A DNA stretch of 64,000 nt from Anisakis pegreffii (Eukaryota > Nematoda > Chromadorea > Rhabditida > Anisakidae). Below the pieces are notes generated by a model, which saw only the letters and a list, made by a program, of their open reading frames with translations, was not told the DNA's origin and ran no database searches. Position 1 is the first letter of the stretch. Each line of letters opens with the position of its first letter. Of the stretch, positions 1-13,975 are shown piece by piece. The stretch lies in assembly GCA_035041965.1 (NCBI GenBank), contig JAPYMA010000217.1:124001-188000 (forward strand). Reading direction: 5' to 3'. A program made the position numbers and the translations under genes.

Positions 1-873
1 GTAGTGGTTGTTGATGATGACATCATTGCAGTGTTGTTATCATATCTGGGGATGATTGGTGGTTCGTCGATTGGTGAAGCGTTTGCAAGTAGACGTGGTG
101 TGTCTGCACTTCTTGCTACTTGCGGCGGTTCTGATGGACACAGCACAACACGATGTAATTTTTGACCATCTCCTTGCTATAAACATTGCTGTTTAGAGTT
201 ACTTTAATTCGATCCAATCGAATCTCACAAAATCACCTTGAAATTGTTCTAATTCTAGTCAATCAACCTCTCAATGAAACCGAACAAATGGCTCTAAGTC
301 TCTCAAAAAATTTCAGTCAAAAACGTCGCATTCTTTCATTTGCGATGGAATAGTCGCATTTAATAGCCTGCAAAAGAAGGCAAATACGAATATGATATCG
401 TCTCATTTATTCCCACCACGCCACAATAAACGTCAAATAGATGCTGTCACAAACAATCACCTGCTGCATCAGAGTAAATTTACCACCACCAGCCACACCA
501 TCCCAACTTCGTTTATAAATTCTACATGGCGTATTCTCGAAATCATCTTCACTGCTGTGTCTGTTCGGCTTTCTGGAGTCCGCTTTGAATGGATCAACAT
601 GTCTTAATAAAAATTATCAACTTAAGTTTTGATGGCATTACGTACTGAGATAATCAACAACATTTCATCAAAGGAACATATGAAAGGACTGTTCAAGTCC
701 ACTGCATTGTATTCATCTTTGTTTGTAAAAAATGATGAAATGTGGAAGCATTCGAATCTCACAAAATTGTTCCAGTCATTAAACAATTTCACTCGGTTTT
801 GATGACAACGATCAAAACACTTTGATAGATAGACAGAACCTTTCATAAACGAATTTCCTTGAAGTTTCACAAC
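1..873. other. Left edge: likely intron and possible next exon of the BPTF gene
   Basis: The BPTF model exits its last secure exon at 874 in phase 1. On the minus strand an open stretch follows a TTATTAAG acceptor near 603-609. It could continue the protein for about 30 residues, but it ends in a stop and has no family match that I recognise. The remaining sequence is AT-rich with no other gene signal. Confidence 0.35.
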
Positions 874-3800
874 TTTCGACATCAACATATTCGTCTCCAA
901 AATCACCGTACTCATAATCTTCGTAATGGTTAGGACGAATGCGTCTTCTGAGAGCTGTCCTCGATAATGCAGGTGAATACTGTGTGTCACCCAAGCCTGT
1001 CAACTTGGCAGGGTCATATCTCACTATAATTGGCTCAACGAATACTGAACAAAACAAGTGGGATACGTGCAAACTGAGTTATACAATCAAACTCAATGCT
1101 TCTTGGAGAATTTACTCAAGAAATAATTGATCATCAAGTAAGAAACAATGTAATAAAACGGTAATGAGGATCACCTGTCACAGAGGTGGGTGGAGGCATC
1201 AGGCTATTAACTTTTCTTGTTGTTGACTCCATTCTCCTCCAATAGTCTGCAATTTCCCATAATTTTAATTCAACACCATCGATCCACTTTTCAATCACTT
1301 TCGTCTCATCACGCTTTTGAGCTCCATTCACACCAGCTAGTTTTGCTTTGAACGTTGTTTTCCGCCTTCTTGAACCTATAATATGATCAAGAAGATGTTA
1401 TGACATGGCAAATCTTAAGCTAATCAGACCGTTGATAAGCCTTTATAATAATATTTTGACTCCACATTCAACAACATCAATAAAATGCCTACTTGTTTGG
1501 AAGTCGATTATTCGGTTCTCATTCTTCGTTCATTGACTATAAGAAATGAACTTACTCCTGCCATCGCTTGCTCTACCCGGCCGATATACGTCAGAATCCT
1601 CATCAACATCATCACCGGCCCCATTTGAATCATCTAGTGGAATTAACTGAACTCTAAGCTTGTACTGCTCATAGAAACCATCCGGTGGCCATTCTTTATG
1701 ACCAATTACTGTTCTTACTTCATCGTGATCCGGAAAATGTACGGTCACATGCATATCCTGAAAGAATGCGGTCAACTTAAAAGGCTGACTAATAATGACC
1801 ACAAATACATCAGTTTTGCACTCAATTAGATGGTGTAAGGATTGAAACAACGTTAATTTGATTTTGCTTCGAAGAGAATGTTCAAAAAGAAAGCAGAACA
1901 CGGAAAGTTGCTAAACTGATTAGTTCCAATGATATGATAGTGTGCTTTTTGGCACATTTGGAGAATAAATAAAATAATGAGATTCTCTGAATGGCATTTC
2001 AACACAGTTTAACTAGACTGAAGAATCAGGTCATCCGCTTGACAAACAGACAGCAGAATTGTGTAAAATACAAATAAATAATACAGAGAGCATTCGATTC
2101 AAATTTCAAAGACTTGCATCGTCCTCATCACGCTCCATATCAGCCCAACGGATACATGCATACAGTACTCGTAGTGACAACGCGACCGCATGATAAGAGG
2201 GCGATCGTAACGTTAGATATCTGCATGTCAAATCATAAAGTTTAGATTAAACGAAAGAAAAATGACATCCCGACAGAAAATCGCAATAACCGTCCCTCTT
2301 CGTTTCCAATAAACGATCGCTTTTCCGAACGAATGAGAACAAAGATTGAAGTAACTGAATTTAATCTGTCCAACTTCAACGGCCATGACAAAACGCAAAC
2401 ACTGGAACCAACCTCCAACAATGATCAAACAACGGCCTTTGACATGGATAATTCCAAACATGCGGGTTGCTTTTCGCAATTCGGTGAAAACCAGGAGCGA
2501 AGAAATTACTATTTAATCCACCCTGACGTGCCAAATGCTTCAAAGCCCTGAACAGTACAAAAAGAACATAATCGCACTTTCAATGCACATTATTGAGTAT
2601 TCAATTAATAAATAATGGATAATACAATACCTCTGTGGAAGAACAAGAATACTTTGTTGACCAGTTGATCGCACACGAAAATTGAACGGCACCGGTAAAG
2701 GGAATGGTTTTCCTTCCCCTTCAATCTCACTGTCATCTCGCATTTTACGAATTGACGATACGAATGGATCACTAGCATGAACGATTCCGGTTATTGGTTC
2801 AGCTTAAAGTATCATGAAACATGTTATCGATCACACTCACTGGCAGACAGTGGCAATTTTTGATGGAATCCTGACGTTATTCTTGAATAAACAGAAACAA
2901 TTTCCGGATTTCAATTGTTTCGAAAAAAAAAACAACTTTGTATCGAATCTATGGGATGAATGACTGAACATAAATAGAATGAAAATACAAAAAAACCAGG
3001 CCATCAACCAGACTGTTATAAATAATTGAATGAAACAGCCGAAGAACAAATACCTGAAGCAGCTGATGCTTCTCGACAAATAACACTGTAACACTGTTGT
3101 AAGGCTTCTTTGGAATGAGATTCATCAATTGGTATTGGTAATAAACCTTGTCGACAACTCGGCGAATAGCAATTACGCATTAAAGTTCGATGTGCTTTTC
3201 TTAACAAGTGATTGAATATATACAAATCTCGTAAATAAGATTTGTTACAACAAACATTACAATTCAATTTAAACGAGATTCTGTGACGTTTCATACAACC
3301 TTTTTCATATTTATTAGCTGAATGACTACAAAAAAAGAATTTTGAAGGGGTGAAAGAATAAAGAATTGAGGAGAACTGTTACCTTTGTGTTGTTTTTTGC
3401 TGTATGTTCCTCCATCTAGTGAACTTTTGAACAAGACACTCCAAACTGAACGCTTTTCTGGCTGCCAACGACGTCAACTGCAGACGATAATCGTTAATTA
3501 GATAAGAAAAAAATCTTACACCTAGCAGCATGCTAAAAAGCTAACTCACTTGCATCCCACCCTCACTATTTAAACTATTAAGCAAGTGGAAGGTACCGAT
3601 GAATTTCGATTTAAAAAGATTCAATTTCGAAGAGAAAAATGAACCGAAAGCACTTTATGCGATAATAAGCGGCTGCAATAATTACGAAAGAGTTAGTTAT
3701 TCGGATGGATGATAAACAAACTGGTCAGGTTTTTCCGTAAATGATACTCCCTTTGAAACTAATTTCGCATTTACTGATTACAACTTTTAAAAACGAAAAT

Positions 3801-6800
3801 ATGATGAGAATCAATCAAATTGAGGACTTACCTCTAATTCGGGTGTAGCACTTGTAATGCCAAAAGGCGGCTTTTGTGCAAGTGCAAGGAACTTTCTGCG
3901 TAATGTAGACGATAACCAGATCCATCCTCCAAGTGCACCTCTTCCATTCACACGATACTGCTCATCTTTTTGTCGCCACAAGCTATGCCTTGGTGGTCCA
4001 CCAACTTTCGTATATTTTACCCAAATTATATTCGAATCATCATCATCCATATCTGCGACCATTAACATCTAAAATTCAACAACAACAAATCCTTAATATA
4101 GTATGAATCACTTGATATTTACACTTATGTAATTGCAATCATAATGATCGGTTAACATAATGAAATGCTTCGATGAATTTTATAAAACTAAATCTTTAAA
4201 ATGGTTACGCATACAAGTTCTTGATGATCTCGTGAAATTAATTGAGATATGATTTGATAACATTACAAAAAATATTATCAAGCCAGTCACAAAAAACAAT
4301 AATAATAATAATAATAAACACCCACTCTGTCTTGTTTCTTCTTTTTGGCATCAACTTTCTGTTTCGCATCCCTATCTTCAGCGGTGCTACGCGTCAGTCG
4401 TGTATGACCCAATGTTCCCCACCACACATTTGTCAATAACGGTTTACGCATTGCACATTCAAATCGCAATAAATTATCTCTTAAACTTTCAACCGAGCCG
4501 AGTGTTGTCAACGCCTGCACTTTGATTAAATATATGCTTCATTTTGTGAACTGATATGAGATTTACATACTGCTGAGAAGAATATGATAATTGCATTGAA
4601 GAAGAACAATTTCAAAAAAAAAAACAGAAAACCATCGAAAATGATTCAAAACAAATAAAATTTGAACAAAACTGACCCGCTGAAATCGATCGAGTCCTTC
4701 TTTCTTCCATAATCTGTGCATTAATGTCAAGGGAATTTTTTTTGACAATTTGAGTAAACTTTTTTGGATGATAACACATACACTTGCAGCTGTCCCAAAA
4801 ACACTTTGACCTTCTGGTACGGTCCACTGCAAACATTTTAAATGAAAATGGTACCGAATAAAGCTTTCAAACAAGATTTGGAAAAGGATGACAATTGAAA
4901 GTGTCGGAATCCATCATGGAATACTCACTCTATCACTACAATCAGTTTCATTCAATGTGAGAATAAAAGGGAGCATAAATCATTACAATAATACCAAAAT
5001 CAGTGCTTACCCCGTCGCCACAAAAAATAATCGAGAAGGTGAAACTGACCTCAAATGCACCTTCGTCGGCGAGTGAAAATCTTCCACAGAGATATTTCTT
5101 CTTGTCCCTTTCTTTTGCACGCAAATATGGTGTTTTAGCATAATCATTAATGCTGTACTGATTCACGTAATTCTTGTAACTATACGATTCACCAAGTCGA
5201 TAACCAATTGCTTTCTTTTGTACTTCTCGATTATCGCTCAATGAAGCCACTGCACGTCCCACATCCTCTTGATCTCGTCTCGAAACAACTTCTTCAGCTG
5301 CAAATTTCTCTCTTTACTTCTATCATCAGCATCTTCACCGTTATTTTGAGTCCCTCCCTTCCCTAGAAAAAATGGGAGAGCAACCTTACACCCTCTATGG
5401 TTGCTAAATCAATAAGCGAAGTTAGACTTTCATTAAACCGGATGATCCCCCACGTTAATATCGTTGGCTGCAGGATGTCAAGGAAGTAAGAATGCGATAT
5501 TAGTGATAACAGAGCGGGATAAACTCATAATGAGTTGTGATCGCTGACTGAACAAATAAATCAGCATCTTGATCAATTATCGATATTCTACAATAAATCA
5601 TTCAGTTTCAATCTTTTTTCTGCGGACATAATTCTGCTTATGTGATCCCAAAGAAGAGTAAAGAAAATGAATATATTTGAACTAAAGGTGAGAAGGATAA
5701 ATTCCGACAAAAACAATAATAATACTTACTCGAAAATCCGTTACTCCAAAAAGTATCTGTTAAGTGGCCATCTTCTATTCCTATCAATTCGTCTAATTTC
5801 GAAATAGTCTCTGATTTGTTGTCATTCGCCTAAATATAGAAGCTTGTAAAGAGTATTATTGTTACAAAATGGTATTTCTCAGTTTCGTAAAACATTACAT
5901 TTTTGAAATAATGCAAATCGTGAAAATTGCAACTAAAAATTATTCTTTTTTACATTATTTAGTATACAAAAACGGTTTCCTTTTTGTCATTAAATGTGGA
6001 CTGCAAACAATGCAAAGAATCGATTTCATTTATGCGAAGGTAAGCATATCTTTCAAGATGATATTAATGCGTTTACTTTCGGTAATTCAATCACTTTGAT
6101 ACACATTCCAAATGATGATGTGCACAATAATGAATGAATGAATAACTGTTTTTTTTTTGATCTGAGAAAAAGCCTGCTCAAATCAACACTTTGTCTGAAA
6201 TAGACATAAACATGGCTCGCAGATAAAGTCATATAAAAGTCCTCTAAAAAACATACATTATCCACCACATTTGCTTCATTTTTATGAGCTAATCGTTCGT
6301 TTAATATATCGGCAAGATGATGAACTGAAACGACCAATTAATTCACTTATGATTATATTCGAATGCAGTTATTCTAAATTGACAAATGAATGATAAAAGA
6401 CAAAAGTGGATCGATTATTCATGAAATCAAAACATATAAAACGACTTAATAATGATTCTAAATTTAAATGGCTGGATGAAACTGTAAATCAGAAGAAGAA
6501 AATTTTATTTTTAAAAGATGACGAAGGTAGGAAGCTTAGTGCTACTCAAGTTTTTATCTCCAATAATGGTTCTTGAAAAAATAGGATAACTCGAAAATTT
6601 TCGGATTGAGCAGAAAAATATTGATGCAGTTTCAATAATACATCATGTTCCTAGTATCTGGCAAGGATTATAGGGAGATGTGTGGCTGAGCTTGGATAAA
6701 ATAAGAATTTAATTCTAAGGCGAAGCAATCATCGGAAAAAATAAGGGAAGAAAGTAATTATTTCGAAACTAAATGTGGAGTAACACGCAACTGGGCGTAT

Positions 6801-9800
6801 ATGGATGGAATGGGCGAGGTGGAAACTAAACAGTGATGCTTTGATTTAGAAATGAGAAAACCAACGATTATCTGCGATGAGATACGGTTCACCACTGTTA
6901 CGGATTTTGGCTGCTCGTTTCATGGTTAATTCGATGGTGATGTGCATTTGCTCGGCGATTAGAGGTAATATTTCGGAAATGTTCGTGTTGAGTTGTCGTT
7001 CAAAATCGTAAATGTCAAACTGTTTCAACAAATTGTACAGTTGTGGCAACGTACTGTAATACACTATCGAACCATCTGCATCATCTTGCCTGCAACTGCG
7101 TTATTATTTCAAGTGTAATGCGTGAACATGATGAGCACAATCGAATATTTTAATGAAGCGAAATCAACGAACGCTATCAAGCAAAGCATACACAAAAATG
7201 CGTCGTACGGCAAACCAATAACGTCGGCCGTGTCGGTCATAACCGAGGGGTGTCATACGTAACGGTTGCTTATTGCTGCGATTTGGTGTCGGTTCACAAT
7301 CAGTTACACCGTGTACCTAGATTCAATTCTTTTCGTGAAAATCATTTACTTCCTTTTATAAATAAATCCAGCATCACTTTATAAAGCAAACACGTTTGAC
7401 TGAGTGACACAAGCAACAACCACAACGAAATTTTGCCTTCAGAAAAATGAAGGTTCCCCACAAATGATGGAACTGATTTGATGGATGTATGTTTTTTTTT
7501 TCAAAATTAGAAATAATCGTGTTCAGGAGGAAAACTGCAATGAACAATAGCAATTACGGTGATATAAATGATGGTGATAATAACAGATAAAATAACTATA
7601 AACAGTCACAAAGCAAAGCATAATACCTTATGGATTTTGCAAATCTGACACAACCATTGTCCATCAGGTACTTTATTGAGCTGAGCACAGTGCAAATGAT
7701 AGCAAGCTTCACACCCATCACATAACAACACGTCACCTGGCTTACCACATTCACGACAGTGCTCATCAGACTATAATTATTCGACTGTTCTCATTGTGGA
7801 ACATACAACGTGCGGTATATAATCAGTTCTTTATTTCAACGTTAACGCTTGTAAACTTCACGGAATTCGATGCTTACTTGAGCATTTGTATTAAATTATT
7901 TGTGGGACAAATCGTATTATAGAATCGTATTATACATAACTGCCTACAATGAAACTGAGAACGATTGATCAAGAACAATTCACTCTAATACATTTAATTA
8001 AGCATTATTAGCTTACATTTAATCTTCCCTCATTGCGCACGATATTTTTGTATTCTCGTGATTGTAAAAATCTATCGCATAACCACGACAACACTGTTAA
8101 GCGTGGTCGTACGCCGGTGAAAGGATAATTTCCGTTAAGTGCTTCGATAACATGCTTCGGGAAACGCACAGGATCACTTTCAACATACTGACGTAACACC
8201 TTAAGATTAATTATCGATTGATGACATCAAATGATACAGCTTCAACAAGCAATTAACAGTACGCAATCAAGCGCATAGAATATTAGTTTCAGTAAACAGA
8301 AAACATTAAAAAAGACCCCAATTTTATATCTGGTTACATCCTAATGTGATATTCCGGAATACCGTTGAGATCCATTCTACATTCGATGAATTCAATTGCA
8401 ATTTACAATTTGGCATAAATTCAATTATCATACTTTAACATAAGCATCAAGAATTCCTTCGCCTCTATTCAGATACATGAAGCTTTCGCAAGTATACTTC
8501 ACAGACGCAATCTTTAATGAAATCAACACTATTCAATCCAGTTTGAAAAGAATCGAAAAATAATGAATAAATCAGTAAAACCTCCGCGTAAGTCATTGGT
8601 TCGATCAACTGCAAAAGTATATTGAAACTGTTATTCGTATCCTGTACCGACAGTACAATTTGCTCTTCTTCATCGTCTTTCAGAGCCAACTTCAACAAAC
8701 TGATATGCATTTCGGCGAGCAGATTCGATTGTTCATCAGAACGTAATGCAGCGCAAAAATCCTCGAAGAGGAAAGGTGAAATATGTACCGATCGATAATA
8801 ACTACGACATGTTTCGTAGACCTGCAAATAAGATCAAGTACTGCTAAAATGCCTATTATCATTCGCTTTACAGTTTCGATGAAAATGTACGAATTTAAAA
8901 CAGATGCACATTTGTTTTGAGAAATTCATGCGCATTATATACGATTTATTCGTGCGGGAAGGGGAAGGAGGAGGAGCGAGGGGTGGTAGTGGTTGCATAT
9001 TAAAATTTTGAAACGATATCGGAAGAATTCTACTGTGTTCTTAAGATATATACCACTGTAAAAGAATAACTGAAAACGAGCATTTTTTCAATCACAAGAA
9101 CTTGTGCCAAAATTTTTGACAATCTATAAAGTAGAAAACGCAAACAAAATCGATCGTTAAACTAACCTCAAGTGCATCGAATAATAACGACGGTTCAATA
9201 AGTAGATCATTGCTACTTTCCGGTAATTCCAATTTTGCTATTCGATCAGCAGGAACTTCAATCCAAGGACATGCTTAAATGAATATGCATTTTAGTGTAA
9301 TGAATGACTGAAAGAATAATAACGAACGAATAAACGACTACTCACTTGGCACCACTTCACTATGCAATGAAATGGTTGATGTAGCTGCAGTGGTGTCTTC
9401 ATTTGATTCAGTTCTGATCGATGAACATTCTCCATCATCATCAGCTTCACACTCATCTTCTGCATCAAATACATCCAAATAATCTGAATTTCATAGTTGC
9501 ACTGAATATTCATCACTGATAATCCTCGTTGTCTGCACCTAGTTAGTTTTTGTTGCTAATTTCCTTTTGTGCAGTTTATGAACGACCTCAGCATGGTGTT
9601 TCAATCCAACCTCAACATCTTTGTTCACTTGCTTATGAAAATTTTTTTGCATTGAACTTTTTTTTTCGCAAAACTCACTTTTTGAATAGATCTTCGACGG
9701 CTCTCCATCACTATCCATTTCTGATGATTCTGAATAGTAATCAGGTTGTTCCCTTTCGTCATCACTGTCCTCCCATGGTCTCTTATGACTGCAAGTTTAT

Positions 9801-11263
9801 GAATATCGTATTAAGTGTACAAAACATTTTCGGAGTAATGCAAAGTTCGTGCCTTAAATTACACAGATTTGTGTAAAGACTGCCTGTAAGCAGATTTAAA
9901 ACAAGTGGCTGGCAATCTTCAGAAACAACGCATGTTTCTCGTTTATTCATTCTTTAGGAAACTTTCAAAATGAAAGTTATCAAAACCTCAACAGTGCACC
10001 TTTTTGACATCACGTCTGTCTAACAAAACCACTCTTTTTAACCACAAAGCATAATACAAATACAAATCGATTATAGGTAATCTTATCATTGCTGGTGCAA
10101 TCTAATTCGTGATTCATGAATCACGATTATTGCTGCTGATATCTTGTTCTTTTAAATGTAAGAATGTTCCGTCTACAAACCTTTGTAACACTGTATAATC
10201 ATCATACAGTTGCTGTAAGATGCCGAAGTCAAATTTTCACATTAAAACTGTTCTCTTACATAATTTATTCCAGTCACGTTGAATTTCATGGTTAATGCAC
10301 TAAGAAGACTTCATTTGTGCTGCATTTTGATAAGTAAAATGATAAACCGAAGCTAAAACTATTAGACATTTTCTTTGAAGTTCATTCCTGTTCACTGCAA
10401 TTTATTACAGTACACTGATTACATTCAGATTTCTTCACGCGCTTGCATATATGATGTATTACTACTGCGCACATTCACTCTGACTTCAATCCCTGGTACT
10501 GTCATTACAACTATTAGTATTAATATTATCAATATTATAGTTATTATTATTATTACCATTATTATTGTTCTATTTCACCTCGTTCAGCTTTGGTTTGTTG
10601 GATTTCATTTTATTTTACTCCAAGTGGCACTTCTTTTCACCCTTATAATTCCGATGAAGGCTTTCTTCTCTCAAGCATTTTAATCCAAGATTTCATATAG
10701 TTGCAGGGAAATATTGTATGCGAAAAATTGGATCCTGACTGTGGTAGAATTGACATATGATCAGAACAACATGTTGGATTTTCATATGTAACTGGCCATA
10801 CCGCGCAGAAGCCGAAGCTGATGTGTTAGCCTCATCAGTGGGCTGAGCCTAAGCCTAAGCGTGCTCCTACGTTGAGCTCGAATTGCACGGCATTTATACA
10901 TGACACCGAAAATGTTGAATGTGATAACTTAAGCGCATGCGCACGGTGGTGTAACCCGTTAGCGCCCAACATTTATGTGATATTATTGTAGCTACAATTC
11001 ACTTGCATTTTTTTAAACTATCATATCTCTGGTCGTGTTCTATAGATGAACTGCAAACTCAATAACTCTGGTTGTACAATACAGAACATGAATGGAATTC
11101 TCAACATTTGGATATACCTTTTATCTTTGTGCCCATTCGTGGTACTTCCAACGGAACGGGTAATACGAGAACCCCGTTTACCGCGACTAGTGCTGCCACG
11201 AGTTGATGACTTCGGCATCACTTTACGTGACTTTGCCTTTGGACGTGATTTTCCACGTGCCAT
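874..11263 (-). CDS. nurf-1: BPTF/NURF301 (nurf-1) ortholog, N-terminal two thirds, partial
   Basis: This is the large subunit of the NURF (ISWI) nucleosome-remodelling complex, a nuclear protein that reads chromatin. Exons in frame agreement: 11263-11118, 9788-9679, 9483-9346, 9273-9167, 8821-8582, 8199-8017, 7770-7627, 7316-7192, 7089-6866, 6324-6257, 5829-5730, 5297-5050, 4826-4677, 4514-4326, 4068-3832, 3477-3383, 3325-3054, 2802-2631, 2547-2413, 2220-2114, 1757-1556, 1375-1175, 1044-874. The start is the ATG at 11263 opening a basic R/K/S-rich stretch (MARGKSRPKAK), as in BPTF, then an acidic stretch. A DDT domain covers residues about 168-300 (SPFLFEDFCAAL). A C4HC3 PHD finger covers 309-356 (C313, C316, C325, C328, H333, C336, C349, C352). 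Next comes a WHIM-type GYDRHGRRYWF motif. Later exons match BPTF blocks, including GPPRHSLWR and the IRWADM block. The junction between the 2220-2114 and 1757-1556 exons is out of phase, so one splice site or small exon is missing there. The C-terminal PHD/bromodomain part is not in the window. Confidence 0.93.
4296..4319. repeat. (TAA)n microsatellite in BPTF intron
   Basis: A short run of ATA/TAA trinucleotides lies just 3' (on the minus strand) of the BPTF exon that ends at 4326. It is intronic. Confidence 0.8.
9880..11020. other. First-intron sequence of BPTF, no gene seen
   Basis: This lies between the first (11263-11118) and second (9788-9679) coding exons of the BPTF model. It contains an ATT-rich low-complexity stretch at about 10500-10565 and a small block of CCTAAG-like repeats near 10845-10860. 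I see no coding exon or RNA gene. Confidence 0.6.
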
Positions 11264-12600
11264 CGTGTGATATTTAGAGTTTGCACTAATGCTACACCTG
11301 AATAAGAGGCAAAGCTCAATCTCTGAGAAGTCATTTGCAATATTGAGCACAATTTTTACCAAAACATTCTTCTGACATCACTCATCTTTCAAGCTCAAAG
11401 GCAATCGAAATGAGAGTAAGACAGACTGTTTTACAGTAATACACGCGCCACATTTCTGAAACTGATCACTGCTATGAGAGAAAATTAAATCTGCTTTGAA
11501 AATTTCTTTTAAACGGAATAAATAGTGGCCAAATCACGCTGAAATCTCTGTTGAGATGTCACTTCCCAACCTTTTTTACGAAACCATGTCTCGACCATTG
11601 CTGTGTGAATGTTAGGATATACTAGGGGTTGTAAATGACACTGATCACAATCGACAAAACCCCGCCGATGAAAACTTCAGTTAAAGATGGAAGTTTACTC
11701 GATTCATGAATTTTGAACGGTGAAATGAGTTGCCGTATGGCATACAAAAGGTTATAAGGCGTAACAATACAATTCTGAAGACCCATATCAAGACCTAAAA
11801 CCCAAATGCGTCACATCACTTCAAAATAAATGGTAATTTGAAAATTGACATTGTCGTTGCTGATTGTTGCACGATATAGACAAATCGCATGATAACACCG
11901 GAAGGTGTTTCATGTCTTGGAAGGAGTGTTTCGCTGGTCAATTAAGAGGTAATAAATTTCGAAACATGTTCGAAAACGAAAACAACAAGCATGCACGCGT
12001 TGACTACCACACAAGCTGTGCAGACGCAAACAACACGCTCTTATGAATTGTGTATACACGCTCTTTCTCTGCTCTCTCCGTGTTCAAATATTCGTCTGAT
12101 TGATCGATACCGCAAAGTTCACATCTGTTTCCGTCCAACTTCACCAACCAACTACTACTCACCATCAAAAATTCCCTCTTAACAAATAACTTCAGGTTTC
12201 ATGACCTCATTCTCATTTCAATCTTCTCATTCATTTCAATTATGCACTAATAAGAAAAATCGGATATTCTCGCAATAAGCTTGGCGGGAAATGTACTTCT
12301 CATTACCGTAACTATCTATTTGAAACACCACAAAACTTGCTGCAGCTCGAAACTACTTGAAACTGGTACAGATATCGTGATGCTGCTCGAACGTCGCGAA
12401 CTGCTGCCCGTAATTTAGATAAGCGAATCACAAACAGTTATGGCGAATGAAAGCAAACAATAAGTTATATGAGTACCCGAAGTAGGCTCTAGTAAATCAA
12501 CAGTAACAATTTGACTGAAAGTGTTAAAAGTGATGGGAAAATTAGCTTTGGTGTTACGACCTTAGGATACGCAGTTTGCCGTGGAGGTTTATAGAGTGAG
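11264..12600. other. Region upstream of BPTF, no gene seen
   Basis: This stretch must contain the BPTF promoter and 5' UTR, whose ATG is at 11263 on the minus strand. No TATA box or conserved element can be assigned by eye. The open stretches on either strand are short and look non-coding. Confidence 0.5.
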
Positions 12601-12629
12601 AATACCAATAATAATAGTAATAATAAGGA

Positions 12630-12860
12630 CAGAGTATGTTCAGAAATTGAGATGGATGGCAGATGGACTCGAGCAGTTGCAGAGTGGTACCCAAGAGGAA
12701 TAAAAAGACCACTCGGGAGACTTCCAATAAGATGGAAAGACGATATTACAAAGAAATTGGGTAACACCTGGCAAAGGAAAGCAAGATCAAGAACCGAATG
12801 GAAACGCATTGTGGCCAGCAATGTTACTTACGTTTGATAGCCTGGCCAATCCAGGTAATG
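12630..12860 (+). mobile_element. Non-LTR retrotransposon (LINE) C-terminal fragment with 3' end
   Basis: The frame 12652-12837 encodes the basic C-terminal tail typical of LINE endonuclease/reverse-transcriptase proteins, with the block RPLGRLPIRWKDDI followed by a Trp/Arg-rich end (WQRKARSRTEWK). The sequence immediately downstream (GCCTGGCCAATCCAGGT, ending about 12856) is also present at 21010-21026. This shows that it is the shared 3' end of a repeat family. Only the last 60 or so codons survive, so this is a 5'-truncated copy. Confidence 0.75.
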
Positions 12861-13125
12861 TTCAGAAATAAGATAGAATGAAATGGAATAAACGAGTAGA
12901 ATAAATAGGATGGGGGACTTGGTAGACGTTACGGTGTAAGACACCAGCTTAGGTACCTTTCAATGTTACAAAGAGCCGTAGATGTTGATGGAGTCAAAGT
13001 TGCATGTTTATTAATCATGTGATAATATTAATAACCGAGATGTTGTGATGGAAAGAAATTGTTTTACATCAGTTTTGTTTTTAATGCTGGACATGTTATC
13101 ATTTGCGAACAACCAAAACTCTCAC

Positions 13126-13479
13126 TTAAGATGAATGAATATTAATATATTTCATCGTCTCAAACATTTCTTGTCGGGCATTGACATCCGATTTGAGGTC
13201 ATGAATAAACAATGCCTCTTTTATTCTGCGGCGTTGTAAGTTACCCTCCACCGGGCTGATTTCGATCTCAGTAGTGCCACCCGACCCGCATGTGTCTCTT
13301 TCATGTGGACTGACCACAGTCTGTTCAGTCCGGGATGCTTCATGTCCGCAAGATGTTGTTTGTGGCAATGGTTGGCCCGTTTCTCCAATATAGAATGATG
13401 GACATTCCTCACATCTTATTTTATATACCACACCATTGACATTACATTCTCCGTCTCCTTTCAAATTCATGACCTCCAA
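13126..13479 (-). mobile_element. Penelope-like element GIY-YIG endonuclease fragment (decayed)
   Basis: The minus-strand frame carries the GIY-YIG signature in the form VYKIRCEECPSFYIGETGQP. This is the form seen in retroelement endonucleases of Penelope-like elements and in some phage-like nucleases. After the signature the homology jumps to another frame (LADMKHPGLNRLW) and returns at IKEALFIHDLKSDVN. Two frameshifts therefore break it and it cannot be functional. No reverse transcriptase is recognisable upstream (13480-13760, minus), where all frames contain stops. The assignment to Penelope rather than another GIY-YIG retroelement rests on the motif style. Confidence 0.7.
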
Positions 13480-13975
13480 CTGCTCCTAGAGGTATGCTAT
13501 CAATGCATTGTTTTCAAGTTCAATCGGAAATACTTTGAGCAAAATCAAGGTTTAGCGATGAGTAACCGGTTGGCCCGGCTATTAACGATAACCTACATGT
13601 ACTCCCTAGAACAGCGCTGTATCGACCAAGATGTTCTGCTATAGCGCAGACATACTGATCGTAATTGCCGCCTCACAATCATCCATGGATGGACTGTTTG
13701 ATAACATCAATAAGATGAACGTGTGTATAAAGCTGACTACATGAACAATCTTTTAATATTCATTCCAGTAATGAAATAAAAACATAGAACAAAATATTCT
13801 GATTCGTAAAACAATCAAAACTTAAACAATGATCACAAACATCGATAAATAAACTTCAAAGAACACAACAACAATACACTCATGAGCCATGGAAAAAAAG
13901 CTATTGATTATATGAACGACTCCCTTTATGTAGCAAACTATACATGTTGACCGGCTGAACAGCTTTGTGATGTGA
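13480..13975. other. Spacer between the GIY-YIG relic and cdc37, no gene seen
   Basis: Sequence upstream of the relic's reading direction and downstream of the cdc37 stop codon. It should hold the cdc37 3' UTR. I see nothing else. Confidence 0.5.

Noticed and set aside
2333..2551. Plus-strand ORF of 72 codons
   Set aside because: It is the shadow of a BPTF exon on the other strand (ARQGGLNSN and WNYPCQRPLFDHCWR).
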